Assembly: GCF_043290135.1 (NCBI RefSeq)
Contig: NC_134702.1
Coordinates: 81,393,317 to 81,457,316, forward strand
Length of the DNA: 64,000 bases
Direction of reading: 5' to 3'
Source of the DNA: Rhipicephalus microplus
Lineage: Eukaryota; Arthropoda; Arachnida; Ixodida; Ixodidae
The notes under the pieces are model-generated. The model made no database searches. It was not told the origin of the DNA and saw only the letters and a list, made by a program, of their open reading frames with translations. Shown here piece by piece: positions 49,525 to 60,800 of this stretch. The position numbers were made by a program, and so were the translations under genes. How positions within the stretch are numbered: position 1 is the stretch's first letter; each line of letters starts with the position of its first letter.

Positions 49525-52320
49525 GCACGTTTCTGACGAAGGCCATGCTACTGCCCGCTGTTTATAAGTGTGTGTGCGTGTGCGCGCGCGCGCTCTCGCA
49601 CACTTGCAAAGAACAGACAGCCAACCTCGATCCATTTCGTAACAAAAAAACACTTTCGTAATATTTTTTTTCTGGCAGCTCTCCTTTTACGATGCCCCGC
49701 CAGCTGCGCTTACGACGCAAGGAGTTCGAATGAGGCTTTGCTCAAACGGACAAAAAATGAAGCCGAAGTGAAGTTTCGATGGCTAACTAGGGGAAATTGT
49801 GTTCACCGAAGCAACAACGCCACTCCGGCAAACCTCGAAGCCACACGACTTATCCTCGGTGAGATCCGAAAACAATACCTCATAAGATGACTCTAGATGG
49901 TCCGCAACGATGAAATGCGGAAACGATGGCTGCGACAGCTCAGGTGACAAAAAACTTAAAAAATTCTATATATATCCTGAACTTCCCGACAGATTACTCC
50001 ATCGCTTTCGCCACTGGGGCCATTTGGAAATTCATTTCTCGGAAACTCCAAGATGACAACGTGTCAATTACTCCTCTGTGGCCTCCGGAGATTTCCAGCT
50101 CGTTTCCGCTTTCTTAATGCTTCTTCTCACAAGCCAAAATAGACGTCGTTTCTCCGCTCCATAAACACAGAGCTTCGGTGGTTCGTTGTTGACTAGGGCA
50201 TTTATTTGCCGTGTTAACCTCTCCGTAAGTATATGACTTATATTTCGCAAAACAACACAACTTTGAGCTTGTTGGTACCGATTCATGATAAAACAAAAAG
50301 GGGCTTGCAGACACTGACACAAGAGAAGAAGCCGAGGCGCCACGAACGCCGCAGTCGCAGACTACAACGTTTGTATAGTGGCTTTTCTCCCCAGCCACCA
50401 CGGTGCTCATCTGCCGACCCGAAATAATTGGCTCCATCGCGGCCCTTGTGGTCGTCTATTCAACTGAGGCGGAATGCGAGATGCCCATGTACTGAGCGAT
50501 GTCTGTGTACGATGAATGCGCCTGTGGGGTTGAAATGATGCGTTGTCCTCCACTATACGGCGTCTCTCGTAGCGTGATGCTACTTTCGGGCGTTAAAGCC
50601 AGCAAACCGAAATAAATTTTGTTGTTAGCTTTTTCAAATTAGCAGACCTTGTGTGTCTTGCACCGCGTACACTTTATCATTGGCAAGGTTTCTTAATGTG
50701 AGACTGCATATTGCATATATAGATGCAAATGATCTAGTAGTCCTGCTTCTGTCCTTACTATGAGTGAGGTGACATAGGCCATTCGAATAGCTCAGTTCGT
50801 TTTCGGAAATCGGTTCACTGCTGCTGCTGCTGAGCATGCTCCGCGCTTCATATCTGGTTCACCCTAAAAAAGCTAAAGCCTACAATGATCAATAACTTGT
50901 AGTCTGACGGCACTACAAGCCCTCATCACATTTATCTCAGTGCGCTTTTGTCTTCGAAGAAGGCACTGTGTGATTTCCGTGCACTCCTAAAGAACTGCGC
51001 GGCATCGAATATTTGCTATGATATTTTAACAGTATCGTCGCATGTAGGTACCCTAAAATTAGGTGCCTGATCGGCTTACTTGTAAGAGCTGACACTGAGA
51101 CAAACAAAAAAGAAGCTCTGAAATACCAGCGACATCTTTAAAGCGAGATGTGTTTTGCAATTTTCATTACTTGGAGTTATAACCTCGATGTGGATGTGAG
51201 ACTGTGGTAGACCAGTGTTCGGCATGCTGCATCTCCTCTTCACAAGATCAGTACACACTTTGGCACTGATTTGAAAGATCGTACTGGCCACGTAGCCTTT
51301 AGGTGTCACGTGTAAAACTACCCTCTTGCGTTGAACACTGTTCCCGGCTTCTTTTGAACTCGTTGACGAGTGCGACTCCTAGTTCAGAGCTACACAGCAG
51401 CTAGGTGTTCCCCAGCTAGATATGAAGAACGCAGTTTTCTACCGAGCACCGTCAATATTCAAAAGAAACGTGACCCCGCCATGACCCCCGTTCTTAGCAC
51501 AATAGAGATCTGAGCTTATCGGTATGCATTCATTCTAAGGCAATTAAGATGAATTGAAGCCTTTCCTACATTCACGTTTGGACGCCCTCTCCTTTTAAAT
51601 GAACTTTTTAAACGATAAACAGGTTTATCTTGTCATTTGTGAGATTCAAAAACCTGAATTTAATTTTTTTTATCGTGTGCGCGATAGCTCCAGAAAGTGG
51701 GATTCTGAGCCCCTCCACCAAGCTGTGCACACGTCATCGTTGACAGCTGAGCCGCAGTCCATCTGAAGTGGGACAAGCTTTGGGGACGGCAAGAATTTCC
51801 GTGTAGCAACACCTCGAAGCCATGTTCACTTGCATCCAATGTACACATCCTCCAGCTCCTGCTCGTTGATAGGAGGTTCACACCAACAGAGCTTGAAACC
51901 AACTTTCACAGTACAAGTTCTTCGCGTCAACTTCATGCATAGTGAGGTATCTCTTTGAAACACACCGCACGATCAGCCACGTTCCGTGCAGGAGATGCCA
52001 CATCACAAAACCCATCTATTGTCGACTCACAAGAAAGACACTTGGTTCTGCTTGAGGACGACTGGTTTGCACGAAAGTCTCTGTGCAGTGGTGAGAAACG
52101 TGATGCCACCCTATTCGTATCGTGTAGTGGCCCACAATTTGACGACAACGCGTAAGCAGATTCATCTGTAATTTTATTTTTCCCTCCATCCACACTTTTG
52201 TCTCTTTCTATTTTCGCTTCTTAATGCCCCAGCTAAGGCTCACCGACAAGACATTTCTTTAATTAACTACCATTAACTTCCATGCAAAGCGCCAATCACC
52301 TCTTCACGAGATCACTATGG
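49525..52320. other. No recognisable gene
   Basis: Two points only: an exon-like segment at about 49679-49858 bounded by a pyrimidine-rich AG and a GTGAG, and minus-strand frames at 51660-51902 and 51933-52193. None has a recognisable motif. Confidence 0.3.
50460..50620 (+). repeat. Possible SINE-body relic
   Basis: CCTCCACTATACGGCGTCTC and TACTTTCGGGCGTTAAAGCC resemble the CCTCCACTACGGCGTCTCTC and TTTTGGGACGTTAAACCCC segments of Ruka-like elements, but the rest does not align. Confidence 0.35.
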
Positions 52321-52326
52321 ATCATA

Positions 52327-53090
52327 TACAGGGCATTTCAACAAAGGTGTCCAAAAATTTTTAAAACTAGGGAACTTTAATATTTGCTCAATATCTTCAT
52401 ATTTTTGTGGTAGCAGAGGACATATTAAGATGACCTGAGATGATATTTACACAACTAATTACCACAAATAAGTCAACTTATATTACAAGTGAGGTTGATT
52501 GGTTCAAACGGGAGAATCGAAATACTTTCTGCGAAGCACCCATTGCCGCTTTAGAGTTTCCAAAGAGCGTCGCTAGGAAACATTTTTTCAGTGTTGAAAT
52601 CCGATAAACTTCACCCATTAAACTGACAAAGCAGAGCCGAAGAGTTCAACAGCCATACTCGTTCGACCGGTACAGAACGAACGAATGTCGTTGCTATATC
52701 AACCATTGATATACCTTGTGTCGTGAATGCGTGGGCTGCGCTTGCAATAACAGCATGAGTACATGCGCACCTTAATTAATGAACGCGGAAATGACGAAGC
52801 CACAATTGTTGTAGAAGACGGTTTCATGACTCCGAGCGTGCGCTACGCTATAGCACTTGCGCTCAGTGGCGCTTCAGTTTCAGCTTCCCCGTTGAAGTTG
52901 GTCAAATTTCACCATCATTATAAACTCGCGACTACGCTCAATGCAGGCGTAAGGCCCCTCTCATGTTTCTCCAATTAACTGTAAATTCATCGCCCCGTAT
53001 AAATTACAGCGGACGGTTTTTGGAAATCTGAAAATGCAGTTGGCTCTTCGCAAGAAGGATTTCAATTACTCCATTTTTTCAGGCCACCCC
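52327..53090. repeat. Repeat with TATACAGGG terminus
   Basis: The left edge TATACAGGGCATTTCAACAA followed by AGGTGTCC has the form of the fold-back ends at 34847 and 16496. A matching inverted right end was not found, so the extent (taken to the last sequence that seems connected) is a guess. Confidence 0.35.
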
Positions 53091-53900
53091 TTTTTAGTTA
53101 CAATGTTAATTATTCCATTGTTATAATGAATGTTGCAATTATTGTTTTAGTCATGTCAAAATGTTTGCCATTAAGGAAGAAATTGATTGTGAAAGAAGCG
53201 TGTATCACGTTTTCCTCATTTTTGAATCTTTCCCTCCCCAGCTATCATGCGCTTTTACTAGCACGCAGAACATACGAGACGTGAAGCGATGTTACAAACT
53301 TGAACTTTATACGGAGCATAACGACGACGGCAGCGATGAAAACCCGCCGAGTGTGTATATCAGCATGAATTGAAAGCCGAACATCGGCAGGCCTTCGCGA
53401 TTGTATATTGTGAGCCATTTAGTTACCACGATTGGCAGGCGTGCGCATTCCGTTTCGGCAGCTCTGCGCATATGTGCGTGCTTGTCCATGGAGTTGAGTG
53501 GACGGCCCTCACAAATAATATCACGAAGGCCTACCGCTGTTCGTGTTTCAACTGACGCAGATAAAACGTATACCTGTTGCTGCAATAAAACGCGCCGCAG
53601 AGAATGCCTACACGACTATAAATACAATTCCACAAATACTCTTTTATTCTGTGCACAAGTAGTAGATGTGTGTTTCTACATGGTTTTCTTTATTAAAAAA
53701 AAGATTCCGCAAAAAAATGACGTCGTCTTCTATTTTTTTCCTCTCCTTTCGCACCACGTCCTAGACCTTTTAACGTCCCTGTAAAGCATGCAATACCACA
53801 GAAAGCCAATTGTAGTGGCGAAGCATAGATTTACTCAGATTTCAGTGAAATAACATGAACAATGCACCTCATATGGCACGCAGTATCTCCACCCCCTTTC

Positions 53901-53903
<3 letters not shown>

Positions 53904-53964
<61 letters not shown>

Positions 53965-54052
53965 GTTCATCCATCTGTCTCTCTATTCATCCATCTCTCT
54001 ATCTATTCATCCATCTGTCTGTCTGTCTGTATGTCTGTCTGTCTGTCTGTCT
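53904..54052. repeat. (CTAT)n and (CTGT)n microsatellites
   Basis: About 15 CTAT units are followed by an impure TCATCCATCT segment and about 9 CTGT units. Tandem Leu-Ser-Ile-Tyr frames are artefacts. Confidence 0.95.
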
Positions 54053-54124
54053 ATTTCCTCCTTGGTCATCGGTACATGTTTAAATGGGTTCCTCATCATC
54101 TTTAGCCATTAGTATCATCATCCT

Positions 54125-54302
54125 AATGAAGACTGCATTTTCGATGAAGGCGAAAATGCTGTAGGACCGAGTGCTCAGATTTGGGTGCACATTAAAGAAC
54201 CGCAGGTGGTCAAAATTTTTGGAGCCCTTCACTATGGTGTCTCTCAAAATTATATGGTAGTTTTGAGACGTTAATTCTCGCATATCGATGCTCAATCAAT
54301 CA
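54125..54302 (+). repeat. Ruka-like SINE fragment, 5' truncated
   Basis: Starts at GCATTTTCGATGAAGGCGAA and runs through GTGCTCAGATTTGGGTGCAC, GAACCGCAGGTGGTC, TCTCTCAAAATTATATGG and CGTTAATTCTCGCATATCGA to a CAATCAATCAT tail. The head is missing. Confidence 0.8.
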
Positions 54303-55712
54303 TCCTAATAAGGATCAGCCCTAAAACAATCTTCACAGTAAAATAATGTTTGTCCTCGCGTTCGTCCTTTATCTGAGCCTACCATGGCCTGATCGTTGCA
54401 GATTAATGAGCAATACAAGCAATCATCCGTTAATAGAAATGCGTGCGCCCGTGCGTGAATCTAAAATTAGGTATACGAGGCGTGTCGTCAGTCATTCACC
54501 ACCACAGTCAGGCGTACACAGGCAATTTGGTCACAAGATGCGAAGATATTCACCATACGGCTTCATAATTTCTTCTTTTCCCGTTGGCTTTTCATAACTT
54601 CAAACCAAAATGACAAGGGTCACACAGCGCAGAAACCCAGCCTTGTTACAGACGCTCGACAGCTGTATTAACGTGATTATCTTCCAGGCCTGCACGTTGA
54701 TAGATCCATTACGCATGTTTCGGTACCTACTGTCCGATAGTGCACACTGCTCCTCTTTTCCACCAGGGTTTCGCGCGTGCGATCTAACAGTTAGCCTCAC
54801 TGTCCAGGATTAACTAATTTTGACAAGAGCACTGAATTTCCGTGATTTATAAAATGGAAATGCTAGCCCGACAAACACATTATTATGCAAACGACGGGGT
54901 GCGTTTTTATTTAAACAGCAACAAACGCACCTACGTTGCACCCTTGCAACCCGTCACGGTGTTCCCATGGTTCTGGTGTTGGGCTGCTGACCCTTTGGTA
55001 GTATAACCAAAACTTGGCAGTGACGGCACCGTTTAGATGGAGCCAAATTGTCAGATGTCTGTCTGCATGTAGCAGCATAGACGTCAAAAAGGGAGACATC
55101 GATGGCTCATGGGGGACGGAGCGCGAGCTGAAGAAAAGCGAAGCAGGCTTGTGGCTCAAGGCACGAGTGACCCGTACGATGCTCTCATTCGTTCTTTACC
55201 CGCCGACGTAGATGATCCGTCAGCTAGTGTTTTCTAAATGTAGAATTATTTACGGTAAACAGGTGTTTCGCTTCACGTTACCAGCACTGGTACATAAAAT
55301 TAGCAAAAAAACAGGTTTTTACCCATACGGATATCTCATTTAAAATACTACGGAAGCCGTTTACCCCAATATAATTACTATGAACTTGTTTTTTGTTTGT
55401 TTGTTTGTTTGTTTGTTTGTTTGTAGTCTGAATACAATGGCACATACCCACTACGGGAAATTGGCCAAGAAAATATATAGTATCCTATCGATGGTATCTC
55501 GACTATTGCTTACCTACAAAAATTAAGCAAAAGAAAAAAACAATGCCTTCATAGCATCGTCATTTGTTTTTGTTTTCGTTGGCTCTCAAAAAGAAAGTTT
55601 CTTTAATTTTTTATGTTGTATATCACGATTTTTTCGCGTGAGGCTGAGTCAAACGAATATACTAAAAGTGCATTTTTCTGTCGTTTGTATACCTAACACT
55701 TACGCTTACATA
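54303..55712. other. No recognisable gene
   Basis: No motif. A (TTTG)n run of about 8 units lies at 55392-55423. Confidence 0.35.
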
Positions 55713-55727
55713 CGTGTAAGGCCACTA

Positions 55728-55799
55728 ATGATAGATTGATATGTGGGGCTTAACGTCCCAAAACCACCATTTGCTTATGAGAGACGCCGTAGTGGAGGG
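55728..55799 (-). mobile_element. Extremely short Ruka-like SINE insertion with 15-bp target-site duplication
   Basis: Only the last ~70 bp of the element are present: ATGATAGATTGATATGTGGG, GTCCCAAAACCACCATTTGC and AGAGACGCCGTAGTGGAGGG on the plus strand. CGTGTAAGGCCACTA is found at 55713-55727 and again at 55800-55814, the junction base being shared with the element. This is direct evidence of target-primed insertion with early termination of reverse transcription. Confidence 0.92.
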
Positions 55800-55814
55800 C
55801 GTGTAAGGCCACTA

Positions 55815-56724
55815 GGACACCTTCAAACTGATTGATCAACTTTTCTCCCCTGATCTGTCGGAATATCATTGCAGTAAATAAATAAATAAATAAATAAGGT
55901 AAGTGAAATGAACTAGCAAATATTCCTGTTTAACATGGTCCTTCAAGTTCAAATACTTCGCACACCACATATATAATTTATGGAGGTGCCCATTAAAGCG
56001 TCTCAAAACCACTACGACTTGAAAATGACACAGTTATTTATTTCTCGTATTCGCTATAGTTCCTACAATCACTATTATGGAGTTCCCCTTATTTGTTTAT
56101 TAAAACTAAAAATTCGGAAATCCTTAAGCTTCGCCTTTAGGAGTTAAACTTGATAGCAATATCCTGTTCTTAGTGCATGCTTTGATCCTTCAGTGCATAA
56201 TTTTATTGTGTGATGTTACTCAAAATGTTTCAATTGTAGACTACTGCAATTTAATCTTTAAAGTTGAAAGTGGTTTGTGTCTATGAAGTTTTCGCATATA
56301 GCTGCATTCTGTGCAACGGGTAGCATGATTTAAAGTACGAGCAATCATGCTCGTGCAATGTTCTTGAACTTGCTGTGTCCCATTACGTGGTTTTGACGGA
56401 ATACGCGCAGTAAATTCTGTGCCTTTTGCAAATTTGTGGTCTGCCTTAAACCACAAAGTCATTATGATGATCACACGTTCCGACACCTGATGCCAATGTA
56501 CGCTTGTACCACGCATTATTGCTGTGATATTGCACATTGTATTGCGACGCCTGTATACAGGATGCATGCGTTTGTAAAGCATAAAAATTATTTCCTCTGC
56601 ATTTCCAAGCCAGGGCAAGTTATTGTCACTATATTTCCAAACAGATGCATGACTGTATGGCAGAACACCTATTCGCCACGCAAACGGCTACGCATCAATC
56701 TCGCTCAAACCCTGAAATTTTCAA
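55815..56724. other. No recognisable gene
   Basis: A short (AAAT)n run at about 55877-55898 is the only repeat noted. Confidence 0.35.
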
Positions 56725-56862
56725 TCTTTGTTTACTCTGCATCTTTCTCGATTTTTCAGTCTCGGACAAGATAACGATTTTTCGCTCACAACCAACGACG
56801 TTCACGCCAACGCCGAAATTTCTACGAAACGAGCTCTATAATGCTATCGCATTAAGAAGTAG
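56725..56862 (+). repeat. tRNA-Gly-like SINE, 3' fragment
   Basis: TTTACTCTGCATCTTTCTCG, TTTTCGCTCACAACCAACG, AATTTCTACGAAACGAGCTC and GCTATCGCATTAA match the body of the copies at 16676 and 63165. The head is absent. It abuts the LINE fragment that follows. Confidence 0.7.
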
Positions 56863-56864
56863 AT

Positions 56865-58758
56865 AATATCGGCGCTAAGTGTGGACATTGTCTTGTCAGG
56901 GTTTCACGCTTTTCGACTGTACGCTGCCACCTCCATTCGCACAATCAGAAACTTGCGTCAACGAGGTCTGGAAATTTCCTTTGATGATTGTGCACTAGTG
57001 GCATTTACGCGCAAACCAATGCATAACTACAGCGTTCTGATAAACAGCGAAAGAATACGTCACCTCCGATCATACAAGTTCCTAGGTGTTATAATTGACA
57101 GAGACCTCTCGTGGAGCTCACATGTATCATACATGAAAAGGCGATTGACAGGCATCTGTCATTTGTTCAAGTTCTTCGCTGGAAAGAACTGGGGAATGTC
57201 CACAACTGCTATGTTGCTACTATACAGGTTTCTTTTCCTTGTATTCCTTCGGTACAGCCTACCTGTGTTAACCAACGCAAGTAAAACAAGCCTACGAATG
57301 CTTCAAAGTGTCCAGGCTCAAGCACTCCGGATATGTTTAGGCTTGCCCCAAAGTGCGTCAACAGCGGCAACTATCGCCATCACAAGGGACAACCTCATCA
57401 AGACCCACATTAATGTGGAAGTGCTGAGGACACATATACGACACCTTGCTCGAACCCCTCGACATCACCTAGCCTCTCTACCAGTGGTCCGACCATGCAC
57501 ATCTTACTGCAAAACAGTGACCGCACATGGTGAGTCGATCCCAACTTCGTTCTCTCCTGCCGCTAGACCTGTGACTCCGCCATGGTGCCTCGCTCAACCA
57601 ATGATTATTATTACCATACCTGGCGTCGAAAAAAAAGCCAATTTGTCGTCACTGGCTCTTAAACAGCTCACACTACTTCTCTTGTATGAGAAATATCAAG
57701 ACTCCACACATATCTACACTGACGGATCGGTTCAGCCGGACAGCTCTACAGGAGCAGTAGTGATACCAAGGTTGGTCACGACAATTAAATTCAAGACATC
57801 TCACGCAACAACATCAACGGCAGCAGAACTGGCAGCACTTCGTGCCGCGTTGCAATTTGTAGTTGATCGACCTACACGCAAGTGGACTATTTTCTGCGAC
57901 TTGAAGGCGGCACTGCAGTCTCTACTATCAGCCTTACGCCGTGGACCACACGAGCTGCTGGTACTAGAGATAGCAGAGGTTATACACCACCTGACTGAGA
58001 AAGGGCACCAAATTACATTTCAGCGGTTGTCCAGTCACTTCGGAATCATCGGCAATGAACGGGCCGATCAAGCTGCCCGCTCAGCCCACACAGAAGATCA
58101 TAAACTGCGACTACCACTTTCTAGGACGGATGCTACACGAGAGCTCCGCAGACTTGCTCGCCGGCAAACCACATCGCAATGGAATCAGCCGCACTTCAAG
58201 CATGCCCGACTGTACTCGCTTGACCCTACGCTAAGTCTTCAAATCCCGTCGAGGCTTCGCCGAGCAGACCAGACCCTGTTATGTAGGCTGTGGTTGGGCG
58301 TTGCATTTACCAACGCCTACGCTTTCCGCATTGGGATGGCCGACACCGCAGCCTGTGGCCACTGTGGCAAGGAGGAAACCACTCAACATGTTCTTTGTGA
58401 GTGGCTAGCGTATAGTAGGCGGCGACTATGCCTTCGCAGGGAACTCAACAAATTAGATGATCAGCCTCTGTCGGAGCAGGAAATTCTGCAGTATCGTCAG
58501 GATGCGACTTCACAGAAGAGGGCCCTGAAAGCGCTGCTGCACTTTTTGCGATTGACCGGCCTTGCTGAACGGTTGTAGCTGGGACGCCCTTCCTGTGTGT
58601 GTTTTCGTTTTTTTTATGAGTGCGCGTGCGTTTTTTTTTCCTCTATCTAACCCCTCTTTCTCGCCCCTACTTCCCCACCCCCAGCGCTGGGTAGCAAACC
58701 AGATGCCAATATCTGGTTAATCTCCCGGCCTTTCCTTTCTCACTCTCTCTCTCTCTCT
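56865..58758 (+). mobile_element. 5'-truncated LINE related to the 18-23 kb LINE
   Basis: Contains the C-terminal half of ORF2 and a full 3' UTR. The 3' UTR has GGGTAGCAAACCAGATGCC, ATCTGGTTAATCTCCCGGCC and a (CT)n tail at about 58738-58758. The hairpin and CT tail match the element at 17880, and ORF2 is clearly homologous though diverged, so it is a sister subfamily. The 5' junction is placed just after the SINE fragment; no target-site duplication was found. Confidence 0.85.
56881..58578 (+). CDS. LINE ORF2 remnant: end of reverse transcriptase plus RNase H (565 codons)
   Basis: Open over its whole length. Homology to the complete ORF2 begins at about codon 12-35 (RGLEISFDDCALVAFTRK, equivalent to residue 687 onward), after the YADD motif, so RT motifs A-C and the endonuclease are lost. 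The thumb/connection region (KFLGVIIDRDLSWS, RYSLPVLTNASK, LRICLGLP) and RNase H are present: YTDGS, the E in AAELAALRAAL, FCDLKAAL (the family usually has DS after the second D), and GNERADQAA with its final D. The GH pair of the complete protein (LPGHCG) is here LSSHFG. The CGHCGKEETTQHVLC motif retains C, C, H and C. No ATG sits at the frame start (GTG), and expression is not expected. The lack of stops implies limited decay. Confidence 0.88.
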   Translation: MDIVLSGFHAFRLYAATSIRTIRNLRQRGLEISFDDCALVAFTRKPMHNYSVLINSERIRHLRSYKFLGVIIDRDLSWSSHVSYMKRRLTGICHLFKFFAGKNWGMSTTAMLLLYRFLFLVFLRYSLPVLTNASKTSLRMLQSVQAQALRICLGLPQSASTAATIAITRDNLIKTHINVEVLRTHIRHLARTPRHHLASLPVVRPCTSYCKTVTAHGESIPTSFSPAARPVTPPWCLAQPMIIITIPGVEKKANLSSLALKQLTLLLLYEKYQDSTHIYTDGSVQPDSSTGAVVIPRLVTTIKFKTSHATTSTAAELAALRAALQFVVDRPTRKWTIFCDLKAALQSLLSALRRGPHELLVLEIAEVIHHLTEKGHQITFQRLSSHFGIIGNERADQAARSAHTEDHKLRLPLSRTDATRELRRLARRQTTSQWNQPHFKHARLYSLDPTLSLQIPSRLRRADQTLLCRLWLGVAFTNAYAFRIGMADTAACGHCGKEETTQHVLCEWLAYSRRRLCLRRELNKLDDQPLSEQEILQYRQDATSQKRALKALLHFLRLTGLAERL

Positions 58759-59017
58759 GCAACGCGAAGCTAAATTACTTGATCTCGCACCATTTTCTTG
58801 CGACACAACGCTGAATGGACGTGTGGCTGCGGGGCGAAGTGAAGTACGCGGCCATTCACAACTTATATTCTCTGTTATTGAGCCAGTTGAGAGCGTACAT
58901 CCGGATGACGTCACAGGAACGGACTGCTGGCGTGAATAATTGGGCTGCCCGCGGTAAAAATTGCTAAGAGCGGCAACGCGCTCATTATTTCGTAGTTTCA
59001 AATATCTTTTAGGCAAG

Positions 59018-59190
59018 GAAGAAAAGAAGGAATAATACAGAGAGCCGGGAGGTTAACTAGGCCCAAGATCAGTTGGCGGTTTTACAGGCCCTTCACTGAA
59101 CCACAGGTGATAGAAATTTTCGAAACCTTTAATTACAGCGTCTCCCATAATTATATCATGAATTCGGCACGCAAAACTCAAGCATTACAT
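59018..59190. repeat. LINE 3'-end fragment (minus) beside a decayed Ruka-like body (plus)
   Basis: GAGAGCCGGGAGGTTAACTA at about 59038 resembles the inverted terminal segment of the LINE 3' UTR. From about 59083, ACCACAGGTGATAGAAATTT, TACAGCGTCTCCCATAAT and CGGCACGCAAAACTC follow the Ruka-like body with many substitutions. Both pieces are old. Confidence 0.45.
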
Positions 59191-60675
59191 TTGTGTTGCT
59201 CCATTACATTTGTGTCCTTGTGTATCTTTCGGCTACCCACGTGTCACATCAATTCATCTCGTTATGTATGATGCATGAGACAATTATGAAGCACCGCAGG
59301 CCCTTCAGTTAGCTTAACCTGTCGGGTTAGCATGAGGCGTTAGACACCTTCCGAGCCTCTGCCCACCATCCTTCCTCTTACTTTTGCCATGAACGTGCCT
59401 GCCATGGGTTCAAGTAAGTGGAGTCAGCCAACCGCAATATTTATTCCGCTTAACATCTGCGGATCCACTTTTATTTCCATCTAGTTCGTTTTTTTTTCAT
59501 TCCTTTTTGTTCATGTTTATGTGCCCACTTCTCTGCGACCTGCGCTCTTCTCACGCAGGAGAAAGATGCACTCACAAGTTCTTGCTGCGCAGTTTTGAGG
59601 GAGCTCGGGAAAATGAGTCAGGGTGCCAAACCAAGTTACTCTAGTAAGACAAGCTGAGTGAACGCAGAAAAGTTTCGAGAGAAGTTGGAACGGTTACTTT
59701 ATTTGTCTGTGGTTGGAGTAGGACGTGTGGGGAGAAGTGGTTAGGGCAATGAAACTAAAGTAGAGCCCAAGGTGATTTATCCACTTCTCTCACTGCCATG
59801 ACAACAGTGGAAGAAAATGGTTTAATATTGTACTCTAGTAAAATGAAAAGAAAATGAAGCACAAACGCATAAGGTACACGCAATCTGCTTCGTTTTCCGG
59901 AAGCTTAAACAAACACCAATTCAATCCATTTTACGGAGTGAAGGAAAACGTGAGACAAGAGGGTAGTACAGTGTGAGACAAAGAGAGAAAAATGTGACAG
60001 GTAGCTGTCGCTGGACATTACCAATGCAACAGTCGCACATCAAAAGCTTGACTGTCTTACTTTTGCTCCACGGACAATTAGCCGGCGCCAGGCACATGGA
60101 CGCGTGCACATTGAACAGGTCAAAAGCAATAGCAACAGCGTAAGACATATCCGACAGAAGCCACTAATGAAGAGAAACACGTGTTCTGTGAAGGACAGCA
60201 GAGGCAACCTTGTTATACGTCTTGAGGTAAGGAAGAAAATAAAACCCAGCGAAAATGCCCCGTTTTTAGCCCGGCCTTCTGACCAGACTGAAAGGCAAAG
60301 CAAGACGTGAGGTCCGGTGGGACGTACCGCTAATGTCATCAGCCGGCCACGGCGGTGGCAGATTCCCCCGGGGACATAAGCCCAATCGGCGGTCACGCGT
60401 TGCAACGGTCTGCGTCCTTCAGGTGGCCCCTGTACCGTGTGCACCCTTAGCGGAGCAAGATGTCACTCTTATTTTTTACTTTACCTACGCGCGTCCGCCT
60501 TCGCTCGTGTCGGCAGCAGTAGACTTGTCCCGTTTGCCACGGAAGAGCGTGAACGAGGTCATTACGCGCCTTCAAAGCTCAAGTGCTGGAAAACTTAAAT
60601 CGTGAAACTTTTCAGGAGTCGCCGAAAGTGTTGTTCGGATACGTCATTCAAAGCAAGAATTCGTGGCGCTGCTGA
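59191..60675. other. No recognisable gene
   Basis: No protein motif. CCGGCCACGGCGGTGGCAG near 60343 resembles the first bases of the Ruka-like head but no body follows, so it is not called. Confidence 0.35.
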
Positions 60676-60722
60676 GAAAAAGAGAAAGAAAGAAAAAAAG
60701 AAAGAAAGAAAAAAGAACGAAA

Positions 60723-60768
<46 letters not shown>

Positions 60769-60800
60769 AAAAAAGAAAGGAAGAAAGAGAAGAACGAAGA
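60676..60800. repeat. (GAAA)n-type microsatellite
   Basis: Purine-rich AAAG/GAAA array of about 120 bp with occasional G insertions. Lys/Glu-rich and Phe/Leu/Ser-rich frames across it are artefacts. Confidence 0.95.
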
